From contig JACPIH010000017.1 of assembly GCA_016188155.1 (NCBI GenBank), forward strand, positions 1-54,292: a stretch of DNA of 54,292 nt, written 5' to 3'. Below the pieces are notes generated by a model. That model saw only the letters and a program-made list of their open reading frames with translations. It made no database searches and had not been told where the DNA came from. This document shows, in pieces, positions 16,449 through 27,100 of the stretch (within the stretch, counting starts at the first letter, position 1; each line of letters opens with the position of its first letter). Made by a program: the position numbers and the translations under genes. This DNA is from Candidatus Woesearchaeota archaeon (GTDB taxonomy: Archaea; Nanobdellota; Nanobdellia; Woesearchaeales; UBA10216).

Positions 16449-18560
16449 TCACTGGAACCTTTTAAGCTCTTTTTCTATCTTGAACTTATCTTCGATATAC
16501 GCTTTGGTGCTTACTATGCCTGCCGAGAAGCTTTGCTCGAGGACCCTGAGCTTCTTGTCAAGCTCCTCCCTGCTAACAGAAGATGATGGGGCTTCCGGCT
16601 TTTCTTCTTTCTCTGTAGTCTCTGCTGTAGCCTGTTTGGCTTCTGCTGGCTTGGCTTCGATGACTTTTGTTTCAACGCCCTTTCCTTTCTCAATTACAGC
16701 AGGCAGGGTTGGCACTGAAGGCTTCCTTCCAAACCGGGCAGGCAGGATTCTGGCAAGCCTCTCGCCAAATAGGCCTTTCCGCATCCCTGTCCCTCCCCCA
16801 ACTCCGCCACCAGCACCTGCTCCAGCAACAGCAACATGCCTGTGCGGCAGGTGGTGGGAAACTATCTCTACGACCGAGATTAGGCTGAGCAGTGATGTAA
16901 GGGCGAGTAGCGCCATTATTGCCATGAAGATAATGTTGGTTTCAGTAAAGCCCTTTGCGCCAAGCTGGATTGGGCTGAGGACCTCAAAGGTGTCGCTTCC
17001 AACAGCTACAGCAGTTTTATTCAGCATGAGCTCAGCAAACACGTAATACTGGCCTGGCCTTGCGGACCTCGGCACTTCAAGGACGCCAGTTACGCTCGCC
17101 CTTGTCTCAACAGCGACTGTCTGCTGCTTGCTCGTTATCAGGGTGTCTTCATAATCCTTTATGCCGTATACGACAGTAACGTCAAACCTTCCGGCTCCTA
17201 TCAGGTTGAACATTGCAATGTCTGCAACCACAGACTCACCGGGAAGCACTGATTTTGTTTTTGGGTTTATGCTCACAAGGGCATCGAACAGGCTCTTTAG
17301 AGGAACGACTTGTATCAGGACGTTAACCACTAGCTTATCCCAGTCTCCTTTGGCAATTATCTTGCCAGAATAGGGGCCTGGCTGTGTTTCCTTGCTGACA
17401 AGGACAAGCAAACCGATTGTACGGGATTCTCCTGGTTTCAGTTCTATGTAAGATGTGTCGAGCGATACGAAGCTGCCAATCTTTTCTGCGGTTATGTCAA
17501 GCTTGAGCGTCTTCTCGCCGGTATTCGTTAGCGTGAAAGAAGCTTTTTTGAATTCACCAGGCATGATAAATACAGTTATGAGTTCATCAGAAGCATGAAT
17601 AACGAGCGCATGCTTCGCAGCAGGCGCTTCTTCGGCAGCAGGCGTAACATTAGTCTTCACTGTCGCTACGCCTCCTCCACCTCCCCCACCACCGCCTCCG
17701 CCACCGCTAGTGGTTGATGACGCTTCCGGGCATGCCGAGGACTCTGAAGGCTTGCTGTTCGTTGTGCCGCAGTGGTTGGAGTCAGTGCATGTCCTGGTGC
17801 CGCACTGCTGTGCAGAATCAGACCAGCCTGTGCAGCTCCAGCTTTCAGTGCAGCTAAGGGCTCCCTCAAGCTTGAACAGCACGGTTGATGTGCTGAAGTT
17901 GTCAAACGTTGCTGTGCCACTGGCAACCCTGAGGTTAAACTCAACAGTCTTGTCAACGAACTCCGAGCCGTTGTACCAGAGAAGCGTATAGAACGAGAAG
18001 CTGGTGTTGACTTCTATGCTCGCAGAAGCGTTTTCAAAGCTGTTGTCTGACTCGACTGTGATGTTTTTCTGGAATTTGGTTGAATTCACAAACTCAGCAG
18101 ATTGCGAAAGCGATGGAGGGGCCGCATCGAATATGATTGTTACTGTCTCGGCAGACAGGTTTGCCTCCCACGTCAGCTGGCCTCCGGAAATGGTTATGTT
18201 CTTTACCACGCCGCTTTCGTTTACCTTTACGTTTGTTATCTTCTTCCACGAGGTTGGGATGCTTATGGTAAGGTTTTGCAGCCCTGTGCCGTTATAGCTC
18301 ATTGGCAGCTGGATTGAAATGTTCGTACCGTTGACAGAAGGCGTGGAATTTTGGGTTGGCTGTGACTGGTTAATCACAACCGGCGGTATGGTTATGCCAA
18401 CGTTGACTGTTGCAGCTGCGCTTACATCGGTAGAGCCCGTGATAATGCCGGCAGCTGCCAGAAGCAGCAGCAATATTAGAAACGCAGCACGTGCCGGCTC
18501 TGCATTCTCTGCATTATGTCCAGCATGCCTTGCTTTACCTGAACAGCAGTTTTTTGCCAT
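16449..18560 (-). CDS. secreted surface protein with Gly12 linker and C-terminal TM
   Basis: signal/TM near N-terminus; CTESWSCTGWSDSAQQCGTRTC motif; GGGGGGGGGGGG linker; NEW3-like segment. Confidence 0.65.
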   Translation of the reverse strand: MAKNCCSGKARHAGHNAENAEPARAAFLILLLLLAAAGIITGSTDVSAAATVNVGITIPPVVINQSQPTQNSTPSVNGTNISIQLPMSYNGTGLQNLTISIPTSWKKITNVKVNESGVVKNITISGGQLTWEANLSAETVTIIFDAAPPSLSQSAEFVNSTKFQKNITVESDNSFENASASIEVNTSFSFYTLLWYNGSEFVDKTVEFNLRVASGTATFDNFSTSTVLFKLEGALSCTESWSCTGWSDSAQQCGTRTCTDSNHCGTTNSKPSESSACPEASSTTSGGGGGGGGGGGGVATVKTNVTPAAEEAPAAKHALVIHASDELITVFIMPGEFKKASFTLTNTGEKTLKLDITAEKIGSFVSLDTSYIELKPGESRTIGLLVLVSKETQPGPYSGKIIAKGDWDKLVVNVLIQVVPLKSLFDALVSINPKTKSVLPGESVVADIAMFNLIGAGRFDVTVVYGIKDYEDTLITSKQQTVAVETRASVTGVLEVPRSARPGQYYVFAELMLNKTAVAVGSDTFEVLSPIQLGAKGFTETNIIFMAIMALLALTSLLSLISVVEIVSHHLPHRHVAVAGAGAGGGVGGGTGMRKGLFGERLARILPARFGRKPSVPTLPAVIEKGKGVETKVIEAKPAEAKQATAETTEKEEKPEAPSSSVSREELDKKLRVLEQSFSAGIVSTKAYIEDKFKIEKELKRFQ

Positions 18561-19149
18561 GTTTCCCTTTTTTCCTTTTGTGAATTCTGTACGCCGCATA
18601 GGCTATCACAATCAGGATGATAACCACCCACATCTTCCCTGTTTCCTGGAGGTAATAGCCCAGGTAGAACTTGTCAGAATTCTTCTCTATCTTCACCTTG
18701 AACTTAAGGCTTACCCCAGGCAGCAGGGAAACTATCCCGCCGGGCTCTGACGTTAGCGGCTTGACGCTATACCTGACCTCGTAAACATCTCCAACCCTTG
18801 CGCTGTCAGGCACTGTTATGTTGATGGTTACCTTGGTGTCAACGCTGCCGGCTGGCAGGATATAGACATCTTTGGGATCAACTATCCTTGCTATGTCGCC
18901 ATTGCTGCTTACATCTACTTTAACAGGCACGTCCTCTTCATCAACATTCTGCAGGGTAATCGTGAACATGGCTGAGCCGCCATCCTCTGCAAGCTCCATG
19001 GTGTTTTTTTCAAGGAAAGGCGATGAAACGCCAAGCGCCCCTGCCTCAAGCGGCATTGTCGCAAGGGCAGCCAGAGAAACGGCAAACACAAGGGCTATTG
19101 CTGCGGAAATAAGGGAAAAAAACGGGTGTTGCCTCATGACATGCTTCAT
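18535..19149 (-). CDS. secreted membrane-anchored protein
   Basis: N-terminal signal, C-terminal TM then basic tail; overlaps downstream gene. Confidence 0.6.
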   Translation of the reverse strand: MKHVMRQHPFFSLISAAIALVFAVSLAALATMPLEAGALGVSSPFLEKNTMELAEDGGSAMFTITLQNVDEEDVPVKVDVSSNGDIARIVDPKDVYILPAGSVDTKVTINITVPDSARVGDVYEVRYSVKPLTSEPGGIVSLLPGVSLKFKVKIEKNSDKFYLGYYLQETGKMWVVIILIVIAYAAYRIHKRKKGKHGKKLLFR

Positions 19150-19209
19150 AACATCCTAAAATAAGGTGGCGCATTTATAACTTTTACTGCGTTTGCTATG
19201 CTTTTGCCT

Positions 19210-20154
19210 TTACTCTGTCCATACTTCCCATGCGCGCGATGAGTTGTAGGTTACTCCTGAGCTCAGGCCCTTGTTGCTGGGCACGTCTATGTAGATGTAA
19301 AGTGTCCTGTTTCCTAGCCTGTCACCCTCGTTTGTTGTCTTGTGAGGCAGCGTTGCCGATAGTGGGCCGTTACTGTCTGTAACATTCATTGGAGTTGCGT
19401 TTACCATGCTATCACCAAATCCTGAGCTTGACGATTGTGTTGCGTTGATGCTGAAGTTGCCGCCTCCCAGCTTGAAGAAGTCTGTCAGGCTGGCGTTCAG
19501 GTCGTAGGGCGTAACGTTAATCTGGGTGAAGTCAAAGTTGCCTGTGTTGTTTATGACTATGCCAACTTCCTTGTTGGTGTCGCCAAGGTTGGCGCTTGTG
19601 ATTGACGAGTTCAGCATGAGCTTGAATGCTGAAAGGCTGCCTACGCTCACGTTATGGCCTGCGCCGTTGTTGTTGTTTCCGGCGCTTAGCGAGTCATTGA
19701 AGGCAATAGAGCCTGCATTGTCAGCTGCAGTCAGGTTAATGCTCCAGATTGTGGTTGCGTTGTTGAAGTAGCTGAATGCGACCATGCAGCTGTAAGTCCT
19801 TGTTGTTGAGCTTGCATCCTGTGTCACACAATTGCCGCTGTCATTGGTCAGGGTTATGCCGTTATAGGTTATGTTAACGCGCGATTTGGTATTGTCGATG
19901 TTCGCGGTTCCGTCAGCGTCTGTCACATTAAAGTTTACAGTGAACTGGGTCTTGCCTCCGTCTGTCAGCGATACTGTGCCATTCAGGGCGACACTGCCGT
20001 TAAAAACAACAGGCGCTGTGTTTCCAGTACTGACAGCGATATACAAGGAGTACGGCCCAACACGCGCAGCAACAGCACCGCCAACAAGAACCAGCAAGAA
20101 GACAATAGCAGGAACATAAATATCCCTAAGACGCCCCTCTTTTAACCAATCCAT
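19210..20154 (-). CDS. surface protein, paralogous to the C-terminus of the 2494-aa protein
   Basis: INNTGNFDFTQINVTPYDLNASLTD...LPHKTT..EGDRLGNRTLYIYIDVPSNKGLSSGVTYN shared almost verbatim with 27835-28639. Confidence 0.75.
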   Translation of the reverse strand: MDWLKEGRLRDIYVPAIVFLLVLVGGAVAARVGPYSLYIAVSTGNTAPVVFNGSVALNGTVSLTDGGKTQFTVNFNVTDADGTANIDNTKSRVNITYNGITLTNDSGNCVTQDASSTTRTYSCMVAFSYFNNATTIWSINLTAADNAGSIAFNDSLSAGNNNNGAGHNVSVGSLSAFKLMLNSSITSANLGDTNKEVGIVINNTGNFDFTQINVTPYDLNASLTDFFKLGGGNFSINATQSSSSGFGDSMVNATPMNVTDSNGPLSATLPHKTTNEGDRLGNRTLYIYIDVPSNKGLSSGVTYNSSRAWEVWTE

Positions 20155-20550
20155 CTCTGTAACCTGTTTTAGCGTGATTTATCGGCATTCATGACCATAT
20201 GCTGCTATACACATCTTTAGTTTGATATACGCATCACTATATTAATCTACCCTTCTTTGCAACAATCCATATTTAAACTTTTGGATATTCACCATGGTTA
20301 ACTCGGAACGCGCTAAAGACCAGTTCAAAAGCCATTCAATATCAGTTCAATGTGCTAGGTCACTCGTTCTTACTTCTACACACATAACAAGTAATTTTAC
20401 ATTTTTATTAGGTATTAATTAGCAAAACATTTATAATTAAAACATACAAGATAAGCTATTTCTGAGAGGCAGCCTTTGACAGAAAACTTTAAAAACAACA
20501 CAAATTAGGTTAAAATACATACATTATAGGACAATAATAGGACTTCCTAG

Positions 20551-21171
20551 ATGAAAAAGTCTGGAAAAAGAGGCGTTGGCAGGCGTTTTGCTAGCGATGC
20601 CTCTCCTTCTTCTCCTCAGAAATACCATCCAGCCCTGGTTTCTTCCCGGATAATAAAAAGAGCTGTTGAGGAGCTCTGCGCAAGGCTTGGCTTGAGCGAG
20701 GAGCAGGTTGTCAGGCTGCTTGAGGAAAGGGGCGAGGCAATCCATATCCCTGTTTCTATATTTTCTAATACAAAGCTTAGCGGCCTTGAGCTCGTCTGCA
20801 AATACCTGAAAGAAGAGCTCAGCATCCATTTCTCGGAAATTTCAAAGCTGTTGAACAGGGATTACAGGACTGTCTGGACAACCTACTCAATAGCCAGCAA
20901 GAAGCACAAAGGAGCGCTTTCTGTTCCCAGGAGCAAATACTTCTTTCCAACATTAATTCTGACAGACAGGAGGCTGAGTGTTCTCGAGGCAATTGTTTCC
21001 TACCTGAAAGATGAGCTTGGGCTGCGGTTCACCGAGATAGGCAGCGAGCTGCACCGCGACCAGCGCAACATCTGGACGGTTTACAGGCGAGCCAAGAGGA
21101 AACTGGCCGCATCTGCTGGAGAGAAATCAGGAAAATCAGGTCCAGAAGGAGAAGATGAAAATACCAAGTGA
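20551..21171 (+). CDS. putative DNA-binding protein with internally duplicated HTH-like domain
   Basis: KLSGLELVCKYLKEELSIHFSEISKLLNRDYRTVWTTYSIASKK and RLSVLEAIVSYLKDELGLRFTEIGSELHRDQRNIWTVYRRAKRK. Confidence 0.65.
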   Translation: MKKSGKRGVGRRFASDASPSSPQKYHPALVSSRIIKRAVEELCARLGLSEEQVVRLLEERGEAIHIPVSIFSNTKLSGLELVCKYLKEELSIHFSEISKLLNRDYRTVWTTYSIASKKHKGALSVPRSKYFFPTLILTDRRLSVLEAIVSYLKDELGLRFTEIGSELHRDQRNIWTVYRRAKRKLAASAGEKSGKSGPEGEDENTK

Positions 21172-24100
21172 GTTTGAACTGCGAAGCAGGCTTGAAGCCC
21201 TGCAGCGAGCCAGGGAAGGCTGCGAAGAGCGCAAGATAGAGCTCTTCAAAGCTATCAACAAGCTCAAGCAGGACCTGCAGGAAGGGCTGATAGGTGAGCA
21301 GCGCTACAATGCTGAGATTGCAAAGCTGCCGAAAAGCCCGCAGCAGATAATCTCAGACTGCAACAGCGAGATTGCTGCAATAGATGTAGACATTGACTCG
21401 TGCAGGGAACAGCTGAGCAGCCTGCGTGAGGATAAGAAGAATGAGAGAATCAGGACTGCCGTCATCCTTGCGGCGCTGCTGCTTTTCAGCGTTGGCTTGC
21501 CGCTGCTTACCATAAAGCTGACAGGGTTTGTTGTAAGTGAGGAGGTAACGGCTTACACCCAGGACATCACAACAAACTTCACAGCATCACAGACCTTTGC
21601 GCTGAACATTGAAAGAACCGGAGGCGTTGGTGAGCTTAGAAGCCTGCTGCTTGGAGGAAAGCTTATCGGGGATGGAAAGGCAAGGGTTTACCTGGAAAGA
21701 GGCACTGAGCGCTACCTGATACTTAACGAGTCTGCGATTAAGGAAAAGGGCGTGACAAGCGCAAAGGCCCTGACTTCAATAACAGGTCGTGCAGTAGAAG
21801 AAGTCAAGGAAGCAAAGGCTGGAAAGCCGGAGGAAGCCAAAGAAAAGGCGAAGGAAGAAAAGACAAAAGAGCTGGGTAAAGAAGAAACTGCAGAGAACGC
21901 AACGCAAATACCATTATCGAACGAAACAGAAGCCAATGCGACATCTGAAAATGCCACAGCCGAGATTACGTTGCCTGCTCCAGAACAGGAAGCAGCCTTG
22001 CAGAATGAAACTCAGAACTTGACGCAGAACGAAACCCTGAACCAGACACAGCCGCCAGAGGCAGAGCCTGAGCTGCCGCCTGAGCTGCCTTCTGCTATTG
22101 AAGTTGAGAAAGCAATAAACGTCAGCTTGGCTTACAAGTCGGGCACAATCTTTGATGCCAATGACGATGGCATAGAGCTTGACATCCTGGCAATAGACTT
22201 CACAGTTGAGGGCACAAACTTCAGCTGGGATGCTGACCAGTCCAAGCTGTGCACGAGGTGGGTAACGCACTCAATTGATGACAACTCCGACAGCTCAATC
22301 TGCCATGGCAGCGCCGAGTGCTGCGCCCTGGTTGAGCTGACTCCGTTTGAGGAGAACTGGGATACACCCTTAGATGTTTTCGTTGGAAGGTATGGCGCAA
22401 CCTACAACAACACGGTAAGCAGCCAGGTTATCTTTGCCAATTACAGTCTGGACCCTGAAAACGTTTACTCGGAGATATACTACAGCGAATTCAGCAGCCT
22501 GCCTGCAAAGTTCGCTACTGTTCCTCCGCTTGAAGGAGGCATCATGAATGAAACAAACAAAACCGTTGCTGTTACTGAGTTCAGCAACGTGTGCGTTGAA
22601 ACTTGCTCCTTATCCGGAATTGCTGGCTTGAACCTCAGCGAATACACCTTGGTTATTGAGGTTGAAAACGCCACATTAACGCTTAGCAACGTGACTTACA
22701 CATTGGCAAAGGTTACTGAGATTGACATAGAACCGCCAATAGTGACAATTACTCAGCCGAGAAACACAACATACACTGAAACAATAGCTTCAGGTGAAGT
22801 TAGAAATACCACAACGCTGAGGCTTGACTTCACAGTAAACGAACCAGCAAACTCAGTATGGTACTCGCTGAACAGCCAGGACAGCGTGACCATCGCCACG
22901 GACACAGCCGCAGGCACAACAGCCACAACAATTACAGCAGCTAATGGAACAAACACGCTGCTGCTGTTTGCCAATGACACTTCCGGCAACGTTGGCTATG
23001 CTGTTGCTGAGTTTTTCGTGAACATCACAGCCGTGCCAATAGTAGTAATAGACTTAGAGCCTCCGATAATAAACATCTCATCGCCGCTGCCGAACGCAAC
23101 ATACAACACAACCTTTGTTCCATTGAGCTTCGCGCTTAGCGAGCCTGCAACAGTGAGCTACTTCCTCAACCTACAGAATAAGACTGAAATAGCTTCCAAT
23201 GTGACTTTGGCTGCCGAGGAGGGAAGAAACCGCTTGTTGCTGCTCGCAACAGACATTGCCGGAAACGTCGCCCATGAGTCTATTGTGTTCTTCGTGAACA
23301 CCAGCAACGTAACAGCAGCAAACATTACAGTCAATATTACGCCGCTGCTGAAGTCAAAGAAATCGCACTTCAAGCTTGGCGAAGATGCTGAGCTTGAGTT
23401 TGAGTACATCCAGAAGAAAGAGCTTGTGAAGGCTGGGAAGTGGAAGGACGGGTACGAGGCTTACGAGGACGAAGATGATTATGAGGAATTCCTTGAAACT
23501 GTTTCTGCTGCTAAGAAATCAGCGGTTGAACAGGCTATAGCTGCTGAAAAGGCAAAGCCCAAGCGCAGGCAGGTCGGCGAATGGGCAGCGCCAAACGAAA
23601 CGATAACAGCGCAGCTATTTGACAGCGAAGGAAGGGAAGTGGGCATTGGCGCAGAAATAGAGGAGCTAAGGGAGGGCAGATTCGGCATTAAGCTGCCAAA
23701 GCAGAGAGCATTCAAGGCCGGGTTATACACGTTAATGCTTAGCTTTACAAAAGATGGCACAATTTACACCGAACAACAAGACTTCACCTGGGGAGTCCTT
23801 GCCATTAACACGAACAAGTCAATCTTCCTGCCGAATGAGGATGCGTTCGTTGCGATGGCTGTGCTTGATGACCAAGGGCACATGGTGTGCGATGCTGACG
23901 TAACATTGACCATTACAGACCCGGCAGGCGAAGCAGCAACGTTAACAACAACGAACAGCGAAATAAGCGTTTCAGACGAGTGCAAGGTTCTAGGCGTAAC
24001 CAACCTGCCGGACTACTACACAACCTACAAAGTTAAAGGAGCTGGAACTTACGTGATGAACCTCACAGCAGCAACTGCTAACGGCGTAAGGACAATACTT

Positions 24101-27100
24101 GACAACTTCACAGTCCAAAGCCAAGTTGACTTTGACGTTGCAAGAGCAGGCCCAACCAGAATATATCCGCCAGTGCCTTACACGATGAACTTTACCGTAA
24201 CTGCCAGCGACAGCTACAACGGCCAAATAACAGAATTTGTTCCCGCTTCATTTGTAATAGCGCCGCAGGACGGCTTAACCGTTGCAACAGCTGCCGGTGC
24301 AAAGGTGCTGACGTGGAACAAGGCGCTGAAGAAGGGCGAAACAGCCAGCTTCTACTACCAGTTTGACGCCCCTGACATAAGCCCCGAGTTCTACGTCTTA
24401 GGTGAATTGGGAATAGGAGCGTGGAAGGAAGCAAGGCAGTGGCAGATAGCATCAGACCTTGTTCCTGCCCAAGACGTTAACTTCACAACCCCCGATGCGG
24501 CAGCCCCGGGCATGAACATAATTGTCCAGTTTGTGGGTGCAAGCTTTAACGATTCAGAGATTGTCAAATTAAACGTAAGCTCCTCTGTCATCTTCGTTGG
24601 CCAGCCTATTGTGTCCAATGAGAGCGGGCATGCGAACATAAGCGGCAAGGTTTTGACAGTGCCTTTCTTCATCAACGCCTCTGCCGCTAACCAGGACGTT
24701 CAGGTAAACGTTTCCGGAAAACAGGTGAATGGTGTGTTCAAAATAATCACGCCGGCACCTCAAAGCGGCAACTTTACTGGCCTGAGCGGAAATCGGGTGC
24801 TTGGCAACGTTTCGAATGGCAACAGGACAAAAGGGGGAACAATTGTCCTTGACTCTCTGATAATACCGTCAGGGCTTACTGTCACCATAAACCTGTCTGA
24901 TTCAAACACTGCAAAACAAGGCGACCAGGGCTACCTGCCTGCGGTGCTGGTTGTTGACGGGCCTGTGGATATTCAGGGAATATTGAGCGTTAATGGTTCT
25001 GATGCTGGAGCAGTAAGCGGAGATATTGGAGGCCAGGGTGGAGATGGAGGCCCAGGCGGTGGAGGCGGAGGGGCAGGAGGAGGAGACATAGCAACGCAAA
25101 ACAGGGGAGGCCATGGCTTTACAGGAGGTGGGGGAGGCTCATGCGAAGGTGACCAGGCTCTATGTATTGAAGGCAAGGGTGGGAACGGCACTGGCACTCA
25201 AGGCGGAAACGCAACACAAACAGGCGCTGCCACATCCGGTTGGGGAGGCGATGGCGGTAATTCAACAACACCGTACGCAGTTGGTGCCACAGGCGGAAAA
25301 GGCGACGGCGTTGACGGCTCAGGAGGAGGAGGAGGCACTGGCTTCTTCTTCGGCACCAGCGGAAAAGGCGGTGTGGATACTACTGACGCAGAAGGCGCAG
25401 GAGGATTTGGAGGAGGAGGAGGCTCGTTCGCTGATGCAGGCGGAGGCGGTGGCTACGGCACAGCAGGCGTAACCCTCACCGGTGGCGGCGGCAGTGTTTA
25501 CGGCAATGCGCAGATTGTTCCTTTAACAGGCGGCTCAGGCGGTGGAGGAGGAGGAGCTACAAGCTCAGCAGGCGGAGGCGGTGGAGGAGGAGGAGGGGCA
25601 GTCCTTATCATTGCTTCTGGAAACGTGAGCGTTTCAGGAACAGTTGCATCAATTGGCGGAGCTGGCAGCTCAAACACAGCTGATACTGCTGGTGAAGGTG
25701 ATGGTGGAGGAGGCTCTGGCGGGGCAATTGTCATTCAGTCATCAAACGTTTCAGTAACCGGCACCTTAACAACTCTTAATGGAACTTCAGGAGTAACCGC
25801 CGCGCCTGCTGGCGCTGGCAGAGTGAGGGTTGACGGCTTGGGCGACACAAGCGCCTTCGCAGGAGAGACAATTTCCGGAAGCAACTATACGGGCCCTGCA
25901 ATCAAGGAAGTTACAAGCACAAGCGTAATTGGCGTGGCAAACATAACCTCCGACGTACGGGTTATCGTGCAGAACCTGTCAAACAGCAACAGCTCGTTCT
26001 CAGGCACAACAGACACAGCTGGCAGCTTTAACATTGCAGTTACATGGTACACGGGCACGAATTTCATCACTGTTATCCAGAATACCAGCACGGCAAGCGA
26101 CGTGGTTTCTGTCCACAGTTCTGCTGCCTTGGCAACATACTTTTATACTCCGCCGCCTTCGGACACAACGGTCCCGGACGTCGCCATCATAGTTCCCAGA
26201 CGCGCAGACCTGAACAACACCAACATCTCAGGAAATTTCGTGATTAACGCCTCAGTCAACGACTCGGCGAGCAATGTGCTCCAGGTAAACCTGACAATTT
26301 ACAACCACACAGGCAACGTTACCAAGCTTGTGCCGATGAACATAAGCACAGGCACCAGGCTGAGCGGCTACTGGAACAAGACCTTCGACAGCACAACCTT
26401 GCCGGATGGACGCTACAACTTAAGCGTCAACGCAACAGACTCGGCAGCAACTCCAAACACTGCCATATCAGCAAACGTTTCAATAACAATAGACAATACC
26501 AAGCCTAACGCGACAATAGTCAACCCGCTGAACAACACAAACATCTCAGCAACAATGCTAATCAACGCCTCAGTCAACGACTCGCTCAGCAAGGTGTTCA
26601 ACGTGACATTCATGCTGTACAACAATACGGTAAACGCCACAGGCTGGCTCCTTGCAACCAATGGCGCAAACACCATAGACCAGGGCTACTGGAACACAAC
26701 ATTCAACACAACAACTATCCGGGAAGCAGCATACAACATAACCATCAACGCGACAGACTTCTCAGGAAACCAGCTTGTCCTGAACCTGTCAACTGTAATA
26801 ATAGACAACACCAGGCCTAACGCCACAACTCTCTTGCCAGCCAACCAAAGCAACCTGAGCGGAACAGTGACAATCAGGGCAGGAGCCAACGACTCCCTGA
26901 CAGGCATTCTCAACGTGACGTTCCAGTTCAGGAACAGCACAAACCAGACCAGCAGGGAACTTGCAACATTAAACACAGGAACCATCTACGCTGGAGAGTG
27001 GACAGCAACTTACAACACAGCGCAGCTTGCAGACGGCAAATACAACATAACGTTCAACGCAACAGACTTCGCTGGCAGCAGCAACGTAACAGACGCAGGC

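Noticed and set aside
24973-25734. Pro-rich minus-strand ORFs opposite the Gly-rich region
   Set aside because: Complement of GGN codons gives artificial proline runs; the sense ORF is continuous for 2494 codons.
24990-25740. Possible CRISPR or minisatellite array
   Set aside because: The repetition is irregular Gly-codon bias in a coding sequence; no regular repeat-spacer pattern found anywhere in the window.
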